Positions 7,510-16,478 of a DNA stretch of 64,000 nucleotides are shown piece after piece. The stretch is from assembly GCF_004355005.1 (NCBI RefSeq), contig NZ_SMSJ01000014.1:1-64000 (forward strand), written 5' to 3'. Numbering within the stretch: position 1 is the first letter of the stretch; every line of letters begins with the position of its first letter. The notes below the pieces were generated by a model. The model worked only from the letters and a program-made list of their open reading frames with translations, searched no databases and was not told the origin of the DNA. This DNA comes from Dankookia rubra. Lineage in GTDB: Bacteria > Pseudomonadota > Alphaproteobacteria > Acetobacterales > Acetobacteraceae. Both the position numbers and the translations under genes were made by a program.

Positions 7510-9906
7510 TCACAGCCGCACCGCCCGCAGGCGCAGCGAGTTCCCGATGACGGACACCGAGCTCAGCGCCATGGCGAGCGCGGCGACAATTGGGCTGAGC
7601 AGGATGCCGAGGAACGGGTAGAGCACGCCCGCTGCGAGCGGGATTCCGGCCGCGTTGTAGACGAAGGCGAAGAACAGGTTCTGCCGGATGTTTCGCATCA
7701 CCGCGCGCGACAGCGTCCGCGCCCGCGCGATGCCCGCGAGGTCGCCTTTCACCAGCGTCACGCCCGCGCTCTGCATGGCGACGTCCGTCCCGGTGCCCAT
7801 GGCGATGCCGACGTCGGCCTCGGCCAGGGCCGGGCTGTCGTTGACCCCGTCCCCCGCCATGGCGACGACCTTTCCCTTCGCCCTGAGCTCCCGGACGATG
7901 CGGTGCTTGTCCTCGGGCAAGACGTCCCCCTGGAACTCGTCGATCCCGAGCTTCCGCGCCACGGCTTCAGCCGTCGTCCGGTTGTCGCCGGTCAGCATGA
8001 CGATGTGGATGCCCTCGGCGCGGAGACTTGCCAGCGCGGCGGGCGTCGTCGGCTTCACGGGATCGGCCACCGCGATGACGCCGCCCGGCTTGCCGTCCAC
8101 GGCAAGGAAAAGTGCGGTGCCGCCCTCGCGCCGCAGCTCGTCCGCCTTGGCGGCCAGCTCGCCCAGGTCCACCCCGAGCTCCTGCATCAGCCGGGCGTTG
8201 CCCAACGCGACCCGGCGCCCGCCGACCGTGCCGGTCACGCCCTTGCCGGTCACCGAGGCGAAGTCGACGGGTTCCTGCATCTCGACCCCGCGCTCTTTGG
8301 CCGCGGCGACGACCGCCGCCGCGAGCGGGTGCTCGCTCGAGCGCTCCAGGCTCGCCGCCAGAGGCAGCACCTCGGCCTCGGTCAGGCTGGACACCGGGAC
8401 CACGGCCACGACCTTCGGCTTGCCCTCGGTCAGGGTGCCGGTCTTGTCCACGACCAGCGTGTCGACCTTCTCCATGTGCTCGAGAGCCTCGGCCGACTTA
8501 ATGAGCACGCCCGCACCGGCGCCCTTGCCGACGCCGACCATGATGCTCATGGGCGTGGCCAAGCCCAGCGCGCAGGGGCAGGCGATGATGAGCACGGAGA
8601 CCGCCACGATCAGGGCGTAGGAGAGCGCGGGGCTCGGCCCCCAGACCGCCCAAGCGACGAAGGCCAGCGCCGCGACCGCAATGACGGCTGGGACGAACCA
8701 GCCCGCCACTGTGTCGGCCATGCGCTGGATGGGCGCCCGGCTGCGCTGGGCCTCGGCCACCATGGCCACGATGCGCGAGAGCATGGTGTCGGAGCCGACC
8801 TTGTCGGCCCGCATGACCAGCGCGCCGGTGCCGTTCACCGTGCCGCCGATGACCTTGGAGCCGGGCGCCTTCTCCACTGGCAGGGATTCGCCGGTGACCA
8901 TGGACTCGTCCACGGCGCCTCCGCCCTCCAGCACCGCGCCGTCCACCGGCACGCTCTCGCCCGGGCGGACGCGTAGGCGGTCGCCCACTTGGACGTCGGC
9001 CAGCGGGATCTCCTCGTCCTCGCCGTTCTCCTTGAGGCGCCGCGCCACTTTTGGTGCCATGTTCAGCAGGGCGCGGATGGCGCCGCCAGTCGCCTCGCGG
9101 GCCCGCAGCTCCAGCACTTGGCCGAGCAGGACGAGCACGGTAATGACCGCGGCCGCCTCGAAGTAGACGGCCACGGTGCCGTCCATGCTCCGGAAGCCCT
9201 CGGGAAAGACGCCGGGCGCGAGCGTTGCCACGACGCTGTACGCATAGGCGGCCCCTGTCCCGAGCGCGATCAGGCTGAACATGTTCAGGCTGCGGTTCAC
9301 GACCGACTGCCAGCCGCGGACGAAGAATGGCCACCCGGCCCAGAGCACGACGGGTGTCCCGAGCAGGAACTGGATCCAGACCGACACTCTCGGCGAGACG
9401 AGGTGGTGGAGGCCGAGGCCGGGGATATGGCCGCCCATCTCCAAGACGACAGCCGGGAGCGTCAGGACCAGACCGATCCAGAAACGCCGCGTCATGTCCA
9501 TGAGCTCGTGGTTCGGCGCGGCCTCGGCGGTGATCTCCAGCGGCTCGAGCGCCATGCCGCAGATCGGGCAGTTGCCCGGCCCCTGCTGCCGGATCTCCGG
9601 GTGCATCGGGCAGGTGTAGATGGCGGCCTTCTGCGCCGCGGTCGGCGCGGCAGCTTTCTCCGGCTTCAGGTACTTCTCCGGGTCGGCTTGGAACTTCGTC
9701 CGGCACCCGGCGGAGCAGAAGTGGAACGTGGTCCCGCCGTGTTCGATGCGGTGCTTCGAGGTGGCTGGGTCCACCTTCATCCCACAGACCGGGTCGGTAA
9801 CCAAGGCCGCGTCGCCATGGCCGTGGCCCCCGGGGCCGTGATGGTGGCCGCAAGCCGGACCATGGTGGTGGTGCTCGTGTCCGTGGCCTGAGTGCTGACC
9901 GCTCAT
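7510..9906 (-). CDS. copA: Cu(I)-translocating P1B-type ATPase
   Basis: 798 residues from the ATG at 9906 (GGAG upstream). Order: His-rich N-terminus (residues 5-33), YHS domain with DPVCGMKVD (~38), heavy-metal-binding domain [15 protein letters not shown] (~98-125), then the ATPase core: CPC in the transmembrane metal site (~442), DKTGT phosphorylation loop (~485), GDGVNDSP hinge (~687). The downstream [15 protein letters not shown] and MALSS segments are the Cu(I) ligands expected in the last helices. No classical MxCxxC HMA domain is present; two HMA proteins are encoded separately nearby. It pumps Cu(I) from cytosol to periplasm. Divergent from cueR and under a CueR-type promoter. Confidence 0.93.
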   Translation of the reverse strand: MSGQHSGHGHEHHHHGPACGHHHGPGGHGHGDAALVTDPVCGMKVDPATSKHRIEHGGTTFHFCSAGCRTKFQADPEKYLKPEKAAAPTAAQKAAIYTCPMHPEIRQQGPGNCPICGMALEPLEITAEAAPNHELMDMTRRFWIGLVLTLPAVVLEMGGHIPGLGLHHLVSPRVSVWIQFLLGTPVVLWAGWPFFVRGWQSVVNRSLNMFSLIALGTGAAYAYSVVATLAPGVFPEGFRSMDGTVAVYFEAAAVITVLVLLGQVLELRAREATGGAIRALLNMAPKVARRLKENGEDEEIPLADVQVGDRLRVRPGESVPVDGAVLEGGGAVDESMVTGESLPVEKAPGSKVIGGTVNGTGALVMRADKVGSDTMLSRIVAMVAEAQRSRAPIQRMADTVAGWFVPAVIAVAALAFVAWAVWGPSPALSYALIVAVSVLIIACPCALGLATPMSIMVGVGKGAGAGVLIKSAEALEHMEKVDTLVVDKTGTLTEGKPKVVAVVPVSSLTEAEVLPLAASLERSSEHPLAAAVVAAAKERGVEMQEPVDFASVTGKGVTGTVGGRRVALGNARLMQELGVDLGELAAKADELRREGGTALFLAVDGKPGGVIAVADPVKPTTPAALASLRAEGIHIVMLTGDNRTTAEAVARKLGIDEFQGDVLPEDKHRIVRELRAKGKVVAMAGDGVNDSPALAEADVGIAMGTGTDVAMQSAGVTLVKGDLAGIARARTLSRAVMRNIRQNLFFAFVYNAAGIPLAAGVLYPFLGILLSPIVAALAMALSSVSVIGNSLRLRAVRL

Positions 9907-9961
9907 GCTGCCGTCTCCGCGTTGGTCCGCTTCGGCGCGGGCTGGTTCCGACGATGGGCGC

Positions 9962-9992
9962 AACGTGGTGCTTCCCACCGTGGGAGGGTCAA
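9962..9992 (-). promoter_or_regulatory. CueR-type promoter of the Cu-ATPase
   Basis: Minus strand: TTGACC (9992-9987), 19-base spacer containing CTCCCACGGTGGGAAG, then CACGTT (9967-9962). The dyad TCCCAC-GGTGGGA is the best match to a CueR box in the window. Confidence 0.8.
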
Positions 9993-10029
9993 GGGCTTCA
10001 TTGGAGGCGCCCACAGCCCCATATCGGCC

Positions 10030-10060
10030 TTGACCTTACCACGGTGGGAAACCCCACCTT
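10030..10060 (+). promoter_or_regulatory. CueR-type promoter of cueR
   Basis: TTGACC (10030-10035), 19-base spacer with TACCACGGTGGGAAA, then CACCTT (10055-10060). This suggests autoregulation. It lies back to back with the ATPase promoter. Confidence 0.75.
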
Positions 10061-10102
10061 GGGACAAAACCGCCCCCCGGGCGGCTCTGGACGGAGGCCA
10101 GC

Positions 10103-10561
10103 ATGAACATCGGGCAGGCGTCGGCGACCTCGGGCGTGTCGGCCAAGATGCTCCGCTACTACGAGAGCATCGGGCTCATCCCAAAGGCGGTCCGCACCGA
10201 GGTGGGCTACCGGGTTTACACCGAGAACGACGTGCAGACCCTGCGCTTCATCCGGCGGGCGCGCGACCTCGGGCTCTCCATCGAGCGCATCAAGCTGCTG
10301 GTCGGCCTCTGGCACGACCGCGGACGGTCGAGCGCCGACGTGAAGCGGGTCGCCGCCGACCACGTCGCCGAGCTCGAGGCCAAGATCCTGGAGCTGACCG
10401 CGATGCGGGACACCCTGCAGGAGCTGGCGGACGCCTGCCACGGCGACCACCGCCCCGAATGTCCGATCCTGCGCGACTTGGCGGGCGGCGGGGCGAAGTC
10501 TCGCAGGGCCCCGGCGAGCCGCAAGGCGGCGCGTGCGAGCGTTCCCGCGGAGCACTGCTGA
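10103..10561 (+). CDS. cueR: CueR, Cu(I)-responsive MerR-family activator
   Basis: 152 residues; ATG at 10103 preceded by GGAGG. The N-terminal MerR helix-turn-helix includes LRYYESIGLIPKA and the YRVYTENDVQTLRFI wing; a dimerisation helix follows. The metal loop ACHGDHRPEC places Cys at positions 112 and 120, the two Cu(I) ligands of CueR, with the expected seven-residue spacing. The C-terminus adds a basic extension (SRRAPASRKAARAS). It senses cytosolic Cu(I) and untwists 19-bp-spaced promoters; five such promoters are visible in the window. Confidence 0.95.
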   Translation: MNIGQASATSGVSAKMLRYYESIGLIPKAVRTEVGYRVYTENDVQTLRFIRRARDLGLSIERIKLLVGLWHDRGRSSADVKRVAADHVAELEAKILELTAMRDTLQELADACHGDHRPECPILRDLAGGGAKSRRAPASRKAARASVPAEHC

Positions 10562-10660
10562 GGAGGCGGGCGGGCTGTGTGCCCGGGCGCGGTCGGACGG
10601 CTGGCCCGCCCGCCGCCAGGCAGGCCAGGAGCGACGAGAATGACGCGGGAGGATGATGCA

Positions 10661-11137
10661 ATGAGTAGCGGAGATACCCTGAAGCCGATGGTGGGCAGGC
10701 GGAGCGCGCTCCGCTTGGCGTTGGCCGCCATGGTCACGCTCGGCCTGGCGCGCACGGCGCGGGCTGCCCCGGCCGTGAAAGTGGAGGTCTGGAAGGACCC
10801 GAGCTGCGGCTGCTGCGAGGGGTGGGTCCGGCACATGCGGGATGCCGGGTTCAACGTTACCGTCCGCGAGGTTGCGGACGTGCGGCCGGTCAAGGCGGCC
10901 AGCGGCGTCCCCGAGGCGCTGTGGTCCTGTCACACGGCCGTGGTGGACGGCTACGTGGTCGAGGGGCATGTCCCCGCGGCCGACGTCCGGCGTCTGCTGG
11001 CGGAGCGGCCGCGCGCGAAGGGGCTGTCCGCCCCGGGCATGCCGCCCTCTTCGCCGGGCATGGACATCCAGGGCACGCCCTACGAGGTCGTCGCGTTCGG
11101 GGCACCCGAGGCCGACTGGGTCTGGGCACGCCACTGA
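10661..11137 (+). CDS. DUF411 copper-associated exported protein
   Basis: 158 residues from the ATG at 10661 (GGGAGG 9 bases upstream; an in-frame ATG at 10640 lacks one). A twin-arginine-like stretch GRRSALRLAL and hydrophobic segment end in ARAAPA, so the protein is probably exported. The DUF411 core follows: VEVWKDPSCGCCEGW with the CGCC metal motif, then SCHTAVVDGYVVEGHVPAADV and AKGLSAPGMPPSSPGMD. DUF411 proteins are found with copper efflux genes and bind metal through these Cys, but the exact role is not settled. It follows cueR by 100 bases. A broken copy lies at 286-476. Confidence 0.85.
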   Translation: MSSGDTLKPMVGRRSALRLALAAMVTLGLARTARAAPAVKVEVWKDPSCGCCEGWVRHMRDAGFNVTVREVADVRPVKAASGVPEALWSCHTAVVDGYVVEGHVPAADVRRLLAERPRAKGLSAPGMPPSSPGMDIQGTPYEVVAFGAPEADWVWARH

Positions 11138-11150
11138 GCGCGGCGCCGGG

Positions 11151-11555
11151 TCAGGCGGCCATGCTGCGGATGGCCTCGGCGCAGGCCCGCTCGCAGCGGC
11201 GGCAGGACTCGGCACAGACCCGGCAGTGCTCGTGCATGCCCGCGTGGCGCTCGCACTCCTCGCCGCAGAGGCGGCAGGCCATCTCGCAGACTTTCAGCAT
11301 CTGCCGAATGATCTCCTCATTCGAGCCGGTGCGCCGCGTTGCGATGGAGCCGGTGGCGGCGCAGACGTCCGCGCAATCCAGGTTCAGGCGAATGCACTGC
11401 GTGAGCTGCTGGACCATCTGCTCGCCGAGGCAGGCGTCGGCGCAAGAGATGCAGGTCTGGGCGCAGGAGTAGCACTCCTCCAAGCAGCGGATGAGCGCGT
11501 CGTTCGTGCTGCCTCTGACGTGGGGGTGCGTAGCGATCATCTGTTGGGCGCGCAT
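11151..11555 (-). CDS. Cytosolic four-helix copper-storage protein (Csp3-like)
   Basis: 134 residues from the ATG at 11555, with AAGGAG upstream. I count 18 Cys arranged as CxxxC/CxxC along four helices (CLEECYSCAQTCISCADAC; CEMACRLCGEEC; CRVCAESCRRCERAC), with no signal peptide. This is the pattern of the four-helix bundle copper-binding family, in which the bundle core is lined with Cys and holds many Cu(I). The absence of a signal fits the cytosolic Csp3 subgroup. It converges with the DUF411 gene, 13 bases apart. An exported relative is at 24135-24587. Confidence 0.88.
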   Translation of the reverse strand: MRAQQMIATHPHVRGSTNDALIRCLEECYSCAQTCISCADACLGEQMVQQLTQCIRLNLDCADVCAATGSIATRRTGSNEEIIRQMLKVCEMACRLCGEECERHAGMHEHCRVCAESCRRCERACAEAIRSMAA

Positions 11556-11871
11556 GCGATGGTCTCCTTGCCGGGGCGACGGGGCTCCCGCGCGGCGAAG
11601 CCGCGCTCCACACGTCGCGGTGCAGAACACGCCCCTCGCAGGAGGGGTTCTGTCCGCGCGCCGTCCGTTGCGGGGCGCCGTCCGGCGGGCGCTTCGGCCG
11701 AGGCGCGCAAGCCACTGATCGCCTTGGCGTTCAGTTGGCGAGAAGCGCCAACGGCACCGGGCCTCAGCAATGAAACGTCACAGATCGTCGGCAGGTCTGC
11801 GGGCCAGGATTGATGCGAATCAAGGTGGCCACCGCCGACCGGGTCCACGGTGGGCGCAACGGAGGTGCGAG
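11556..11871. other. Divergent intergenic region with two inverted repeats
   Basis: Between the Csp3-like gene and the DUF2933 gene. It holds a 7-bp perfect inverted repeat GTTGGCG-AGAAG-CGCCAAC (11734-11752) and a CCCCTC/GAGGGG hairpin near 11628. Neither matches the CueR or response-regulator boxes described here. No coding region supported. Confidence 0.35.
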
Positions 11872-12138
11872 ATGCACGACCAACCCCAGACACCTTGGTG
11901 GCGCACCCGGGGCGGCGTGGCCCTGCTAGGGTTCGGCCTCGTCGCCGCGTTCTACGTCCTGCGCGAGCACTACGAGCACGCGCTCGGCGCGCTGCCCTAC
12001 CTGCTCCTGCTCGCCTGCCCGCTGATGCACCTGTTCATGCACCACGGCCACGGTGGGCACCAGGGGCACCATCGAGCGGACGGGCGTGCCGCGCAGGACG
12101 CCGAGGGGCCCGGGAGGGTCCAGGGCGGCGCGTCATGA
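11872..12138 (+). CDS. DUF2933 small membrane protein
   Basis: 88 residues; ATG with GGAGGTGCGAG just upstream. Two hydrophobic segments (VALLGFGLVAAFYVL; LPYLLLLACPLMHLFM) flank a short EHYEH loop, followed by the His-rich HHGHGGHQGHH that typifies DUF2933. Probably an inner-membrane metal-associated accessory protein; function unproven. It overlaps the next gene by ATGA. Confidence 0.8.
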   Translation: MHDQPQTPWWRTRGGVALLGFGLVAAFYVLREHYEHALGALPYLLLLACPLMHLFMHHGHGGHQGHHRADGRAAQDAEGPGRVQGGAS

Positions 12139-12800
12139 CGCACGACGCGCCCGCCTACGGGCTCTGGACGTTGGTCGTCCTGAACTCGTTGGTCTTCATC
12201 GTCTTCGCCCTCAGCTTCGGCAAGCCGCGGACCCCGCGCGACTGGCGCTGCTTCGGCGCTTTCAGCGGCTTCATCGTAGCGCTCTTCGCCGAGATGTACG
12301 GCTTCCCGCTGACCATCTACCTGCTCTCGGGCTGGCTGCAGGCGCGCTACCCGGGCGTGGACCTGCTGTCGCACGACGCCGGACACCTCTGGTGGACCCT
12401 CTTCGGCGTCAAGGGCGACCCGCACTCCAGCCCGCTGCACACCCTGAGCTACACCTTCATCGGCGGTGGCTTCCTGCTGCTCTCCTCGGCCTGGAACGTG
12501 CTCTACCAGGCCCAGAGGGAGCATCGGCTGGCGACGTCGGGGACCTACGCCCATGTCCGGCACCCGCAGTACGTCGCCTTCATCGCTGTCATGTTCGGCT
12601 TCCTACTCCAGTGGCCGACGCTGCTGACCCTGACGATGTTCCCGGTACTGGTCGGCATGTACGTCCACCTCGCCCACGCCGAGGAGAGGGAGACGCGCCG
12701 GGAGTTCGGAGCCGAGTACGACCGCTACGCGGCCCGGGTGCCAGCGTGGTTCCCGCGGCTAGGCAGCCCTACCGGGGCGGATCGGCCGACCTCCGGATGA
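12135..12800 (+). CDS. Isoprenylcysteine methyltransferase-like membrane protein
   Basis: 221 residues starting in the ATGA overlap with the DUF2933 gene. Several transmembrane helices and a C-terminal signature YAHVRHPQYVAFI...EERETRREFGAEYDRY identify the ICMT/phospholipid-methyltransferase-like family (SAM-binding RHPxY motif). Such genes are often linked to DUF2933 in copper and metal clusters. The substrate is unknown; bacterial members need not act on prenylated proteins. Confidence 0.8.
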   Translation: MTHDAPAYGLWTLVVLNSLVFIVFALSFGKPRTPRDWRCFGAFSGFIVALFAEMYGFPLTIYLLSGWLQARYPGVDLLSHDAGHLWWTLFGVKGDPHSSPLHTLSYTFIGGGFLLLSSAWNVLYQAQREHRLATSGTYAHVRHPQYVAFIAVMFGFLLQWPTLLTLTMFPVLVGMYVHLAHAEERETRREFGAEYDRYAARVPAWFPRLGSPTGADRPTSG

Positions 12801-12837
12801 CGACATTGTCGGGGCTCACGAACAGGAAGACTCACAC

Positions 12838-13260
12838 ATGCGGCGTGTCTTCGTCCTCTTACGGTCCGCGGTCCTGGCCGCCCTCGTCGCCGGATGCGCG
12901 GGGATTTCGGAAGCATCGCGGAACTACCAATTCCAGGTGCTCGACCAGCAGGTGAGGCCGAGCACGAACGCGGAAGTCAGGGTGCTCCTGGTGCACCTCC
13001 CGGATGGCCGCCCCGTGACCGGCGCCGTCATCACCAACCACAAGTTCGAGATGTCCATGCCCAACGCCAAGATCATAACGACGCTAATGGTCGAGGGCGT
13101 CGGTACGCCGCCGGTCGCCACTGTCGAGGAGGACAACGGCGTCTACCTCGTGCATTCCGTGGTGCCCATGGCCGGGAGCTGGACCATGGTCCTTGAGGCC
13201 CGCGTGCCCGGGGAGTCGGTGTCGATCCAGGGCAGCGTGCCTCTCCGTGTTCGGAGCTGA
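12838..13260 (+). CDS. FixH/YtkA-like lipoprotein
   Basis: 140 residues. Lipoprotein signal with LVAGC (Cys20). The mature part is a small beta-sandwich candidate: VRVLLVHLPDGRPVTGAVI, then NHKFEMSMPNAK and GVYLVHSVVPMAGSWTMVLE, the pattern of FixH/YtkA-like domains, with a Met/His pair (KFEMSM) that could bind copper. Last gene of the DUF2933 cluster. Function inferred from context only. Confidence 0.7.
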   Translation: MRRVFVLLRSAVLAALVAGCAGISEASRNYQFQVLDQQVRPSTNAEVRVLLVHLPDGRPVTGAVITNHKFEMSMPNAKIITTLMVEGVGTPPVATVEEDNGVYLVHSVVPMAGSWTMVLEARVPGESVSIQGSVPLRVRS

Positions 13261-13291
13261 GTGCCGACTGTGGCCGGGAGCTGGAATCGTC

Positions 13292-14302
13292 TCAGGCCGC
13301 GCGCCCGCGTAGAGAAGGCGCGTCCCGGCATTCCTGCACCTCGACCGTGACGTGCGCGATTCCAAGCTCCGCTGGGATCAGCGCCTTGTAGTGCTCCGGC
13401 AGGCGCGGCGTGTGCGTCACCACCCCAAGGGTGGCGGCGTAAGCGCCCGGCGCTACCGACCAGACGTGCAGGTCATAGAGCCGATTGTCAGCCACGCCCT
13501 CGATGGCCTCGCGCACCGCCCGCAGGACTGGCTCCGGCGCCTGGTGGTCAAGCAGGATGCGGCTGGTGTCCCGCAGCAGCCCCCAGGACCAGCGGGTCAC
13601 CAGTGCGGCGCCAAGGAGGCCCATTAGCGGGTCCATCCACCACGCGCCGAGGAACAGGCCCGCCAGCAGGGCTGCGATGGCCAGCACCGAGGTCAGGGCG
13701 TCGGCCAGGACGTGGAGGTAGGCCGCGCGCAAGTTCAGGTCGTGCCCGTTCTCATGGCCGTGGTAGTGATGGCTTTCGTCGTGGTGGGCGTGGTGTTCAT
13801 GGTCGTGGTCGTGACTGCCGCCATGCCCGTGGTGGTGGCCGTGGTCGTGGGCGCCGAGGATGAGGACCGAGGCTGCGTTGACCGCAAGGCCGAGGACCGC
13901 GACGGCGATGGCCCAGCCGAAGGAGATGGGCACCGGGGCGAGCAGCCGGGTGACGCTCTCCCAGACCATGGCCAGCGCGAAGGCGGCCAAGAGGACAGCC
14001 CCGGTGTATCCGGCGAGCGCGTTGACCTTGCCCGTGCCGTAGGCGAAGCGCGGGTCGGCCGCGTGGCGCCGGGCATACGCGTAGGCGAAGGCGCTGATGC
14101 CGAGGGCGGCGGCGTGCGAGCCCATATGCAGCCCGTCGGCGAGGAGCGCGACGGAGCCGAAGGCCAGCCCGGCCGCGACCTCAACCGCCATCGTGGCCGC
14201 CGTGAGGAGGAGCACAAGCAGGGTCCGCCGCTCACCTCCGCGGGGGCGGTCCTGGCCGAAGGTGTGGCCGTGCCGCCAGGTTTCCATCGAGTGTGTGTGC
14301 AT
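13292..14302 (-). CDS. dmeF: DmeF-type cation diffusion facilitator
   Basis: 336 residues. The N-terminus WRHGHTFGQD and the run LLADGLHMGSHAAALGISAFAYAYARRHA are characteristic of the DmeF branch of CDF exporters. Six transmembrane helices are apparent, with metal-site residues in ADGLHMGSH and VLADALTSV. A His/Asp-rich cytosolic loop (HDHGHHHGHGG..., about residues 150-190) lies between helices 4 and 5, and a C-terminal ferredoxin-like domain ends in EVQECRDA. DmeF exports Co(II)/Ni(II) by proton antiport; other divalent ions are possible. It lies 60 bases downstream of copD on the same strand. Confidence 0.87.
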   Translation of the reverse strand: MHTHSMETWRHGHTFGQDRPRGGERRTLLVLLLTAATMAVEVAAGLAFGSVALLADGLHMGSHAAALGISAFAYAYARRHAADPRFAYGTGKVNALAGYTGAVLLAAFALAMVWESVTRLLAPVPISFGWAIAVAVLGLAVNAASVLILGAHDHGHHHGHGGSHDHDHEHHAHHDESHHYHGHENGHDLNLRAAYLHVLADALTSVLAIAALLAGLFLGAWWMDPLMGLLGAALVTRWSWGLLRDTSRILLDHQAPEPVLRAVREAIEGVADNRLYDLHVWSVAPGAYAATLGVVTHTPRLPEHYKALIPAELGIAHVTVEVQECRDAPSLRGRAA

Positions 14303-14362
14303 GGAGGTTGCCTAACGCTGAAGCCGGGCTGGGTTCAAGGCGCCGCGGCGGCTTCACCGGGC

Positions 14363-15259
14363 TCAGCCCATGCCCTGCATGCCGCCCGGCGAGGTCGAGA
14401 CCATCTCGGCGGCCGCCCAGAGCACCAGCAGGGCGACGACCGCCTCGGCTGCCACGGAGCGAGCCAGCCTCGCCCCCGCCCCCGGCGCGCGGGCCGCCAG
14501 CGCCGGGGTCAGCCGAAAGCGGTGCCACACCGCGAAGCCGAACAGGACCGCCACCAGGGAAACCTTGGAGAGGAGCGCCCAGCCGTACCAGGAGCCGAGG
14601 AGCTCGCCGACCCCGCCGAGGATCCGCAAGGCGAGCAGCAGGCCCGCAGCCACCAGCACCGGCACGGCCGCGGACGCAACGCGGGCCCAGTCCTCGACCA
14701 GGCGCGCCGCCCCCGAGCCGTCCCGCCGGGCCGCCCAGGCAAGCGGCAGCAAGCTACCGACCCAATAGGCGGCCACGAGAAGGTGGACCAGCAGCAGGCC
14801 AGAGAAGAGAGGTCGCGGGGCGAGCTCGGTGGTGTGGCCGAGGAGCGTGTAGCTGGCGCAGACCACGACGCCCCCGGCCGCCGCCGGGACCGTCCAGCGC
14901 GGTCCCAGGCCCAGCGACGCTACGAGCAGCAGGCCGACCCCGCCGAGGCCGTAGGAGGCGCCCGCGCGGGACGCGAGCACCACGCCCCAGACCTCGGGGT
15001 CGAGGAGGGTCTCGCCGCCCGTCAGCTCGCCCTCCTGCGCGGCCAGGACGCCGCCCCCCGCCACCAGGCCCAGGAGGGCGGCGCCCACCGCCCAGCGCCG
15101 CAGCCGGGCGCCGTCCACGGCCTCCCGGCGGGCACCGAACAGCAGGGCGAAGAAGGCGAGGCCCGCGCCGCCGAGGCTCCCCGCGTAGTAGGCGGCCCGC
15201 AGCGCCACGGCGAGGCCGCCCCAGCCGACCTCCCCCGTCCGTAGCAGGGCGAGGATCAC
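14363..15259 (-). CDS. copD: Copper resistance protein D, membrane protein
   Basis: 298 residues with about eight hydrophobic helices. Conserved segments include LRAAYYAGSLGGAGLAFFALLF, a GHTTELAPRPLFSGLLLVHL region with His ligands, and the CopD-domain end HRFRLTPAL. The start overlaps the copC stop (4 bases), so translation is coupled. CopC/CopD pairs move copper across the inner membrane or store it for cuproenzymes. It ends in a short Met tail (GGMQGMG). Confidence 0.9.
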   Translation of the reverse strand: MILALLRTGEVGWGGLAVALRAAYYAGSLGGAGLAFFALLFGARREAVDGARLRRWAVGAALLGLVAGGGVLAAQEGELTGGETLLDPEVWGVVLASRAGASYGLGGVGLLLVASLGLGPRWTVPAAAGGVVVCASYTLLGHTTELAPRPLFSGLLLVHLLVAAYWVGSLLPLAWAARRDGSGAARLVEDWARVASAAVPVLVAAGLLLALRILGGVGELLGSWYGWALLSKVSLVAVLFGFAVWHRFRLTPALAARAPGAGARLARSVAAEAVVALLVLWAAAEMVSTSPGGMQGMG

Positions 15260-15645
15260 CGGGCGCCGGGCTCAATGCGGAAGGCGACCGCGCCGCCGCC
15301 GACGTGGCCGTCCTCGGACGCGCCGCGCCACTCGACGCGGTAGCCGCCGGGCGCCAGGCGGTCCTGTACCGTGGCGCGGACCTCCTGCACCGCGGCGGTG
15401 CGCGCGCCCTCGCGGGCCAGCTTCCTCTCGTGCCCCGCCTCGTCCAGCAGCCGCAGCGTCATCACCCGCACCGGCTGGTGGAACATCAGGACGATGGCGG
15501 GCGGGGCCGAGCCGAGCACCGCGCCGTCGGCGGGCTCGGAGTGGTGAACCTCGGAATGCGCCAGCGCGGGGCCCACCACGGCGAGGCTCAGGGCAAGGGC
15601 GGACACGGCGAAAAGGACGCGCCGCCGGGGATGGAAACCAGTCAT
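15256..15645 (-). CDS. copC: CopC periplasmic copper-binding protein
   Basis: 129 residues from the ATG at 15645. A Sec signal ends in GPALA, leaving a mature N-terminus HSEVHHSEPADG with the His1 of the CopC Cu(II) site. The second ligand pair is in EDGHVGG near the C-terminus (Asp and His). Met-rich Cu(I) loops of the Pseudomonas type are missing, so it is a Cu(II)-only type. Response-regulator box b lies 123 bp upstream. Confidence 0.92.
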   Translation of the reverse strand: MTGFHPRRRVLFAVSALALSLAVVGPALAHSEVHHSEPADGAVLGSAPPAIVLMFHQPVRVMTLRLLDEAGHERKLAREGARTAAVQEVRATVQDRLAPGGYRVEWRGASEDGHVGGGAVAFRIEPGAR

Positions 15646-15691
15646 CTCGGACCTCGGTCTGTGTCGAAGGGCCGCCGCGCGACGCGGCGGT

Positions 15692-16180
15692 TCAGGCGAT
15701 GGAATGGCGCCTGCCCAACGCGACGGGCAAGACGTGGAGGCCCGCCCTGCGGGCGCCAGCAATACTTCGAAATGCTGCTCCTGACGGAGCGTCGGCGCAG
15801 GCGGCGACGCGGCGCCGCAGCCTGTCGACCTCCGCCTCGGGGCCGAGCAGCGTCGGCACTGTCCGCAGCACTACCTCGGCGGTTCCGCGCCCCGCTTCGG
15901 CGACCTCGATCTCAAAGCGGGGCCTGCGCCGCCAGGGGGCCAAGCTCCCGGGCATCCCGAGCGCCGTGATGCGGATGCCCGTCCCGACGGTGTCCACCTC
16001 CAGCCGGAAGGGGCCGCCCGCGTATTCCTCGGCCAGGCAGGACGCCAGGCGCGGCGCACTGGCGCTGGCCTCAAGCACCGCGGCGAGCGGGCGGCCGCGC
16101 AGGTCGGGCGCCGCGCAGGCGCCCAGGAACAGCAGCGGCAGGAGCGCGGCGGCCCACCCCGGGGCGGGACGGCGCGTCAA
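15692..16180 (-). CDS. Lipoprotein of unknown function in the copCD cluster
   Basis: 162 residues if started at the TTG at 16180, which overlaps the TGA of the preceding lipoprotein gene. A hydrophobic segment with lipobox LFLGAC (Cys22) supports this start. The body has a Cys pair (SCLAEEY near the front, AACADAP near the end) and alternating strands (FRLEVDTVGTGIRITALG; RFEIEVAEAGRGTAEVVLRT). No family recognised. Its last ~30 codons contain box b, so either the gene overlaps the copC promoter or it ends earlier than drawn. Confidence 0.6.
   Translation of the reverse strand: MTRRPAPGWAAALLPLLFLGACAAPDLRGRPLAAVLEASASAPRLASCLAEEYAGGPFRLEVDTVGTGIRITALGMPGSLAPWRRRPRFEIEVAEAGRGTAEVVLRTVPTLLGPEAEVDRLRRRVAACADAPSGAAFRSIAGARRAGLHVLPVALGRRHSIA
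15760..15775 (-). promoter_or_regulatory. Copper response-regulator box, site b
   Basis: Minus strand GCATTTCGAAGTATTG: the direct repeat GCATT-N5-GTATT with a TTCGAA centre. Centre 123 bp upstream of copC, inside the 3' end of the upstream lipoprotein gene. Confidence 0.55.
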
Positions 16181-16383
16181 TGGACGTGCGGCCGGTCCGC
16201 CTGGGTGTGGTCGTGGCCGGACGGCGCAGCCGGTGCCGCGGAGGTGGCCTGGGGGACGCCTCCCAGGCCCCCGCCCGTGGCGTGGGCCGGAGCCGTGGCC
16301 CGCGACATGCCGCCCGGCGCCCCGGCGCAGGCCGCCAGCGAGACCGCCGCCGCGGCAAGGAAAAGCGTGGTCAACCTGCGCAT
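16177..16383 (-). CDS. Small His-containing lipoprotein
   Basis: 68 residues from the ATG at 16383 (GGAGG upstream). Lipobox SLAAC (Cys19), then a low-complexity Gly/Ala/Pro chain ending in GHDHTQADRPHVH, which carries five His able to bind metal. No family recognised; copper binding in the periplasm is inferred from composition and context. Coupled to the next lipoprotein by a TTGA overlap. Confidence 0.65.
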   Translation of the reverse strand: MRRLTTLFLAAAAVSLAACAGAPGGMSRATAPAHATGGGLGGVPQATSAAPAAPSGHDHTQADRPHVH

Positions 16384-16478
16384 GCGTCCTCCGTCGTCCG
16401 GCATGGGCCCGTGTTCGCAACGCGGCGCCCACGCCCAAGGCCCCCGAGGCCGTTTTACCCGTGGGTCGGCGCGCCGCC

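Noticed and set aside
6826-8976. 716-codon plus-strand frame opposite the Cu-ATPase and HMA genes
   Set aside because: Spans several genuine minus-strand genes and their intergenic regulatory DNA; His/Arg/Gly-rich artefact of GC-rich third positions.
14280-14345. MerR-type promoter before dmeF
   Set aside because: A TTGAAC with 17-base spacing exists but without dyad or the 19-base spacing of the other five; not supported.
13712-15244. 510-codon plus-strand frame opposite dmeF/copD
   Set aside because: Covers the His-rich loop of DmeF as Val/Met runs; pure antisense artefact.
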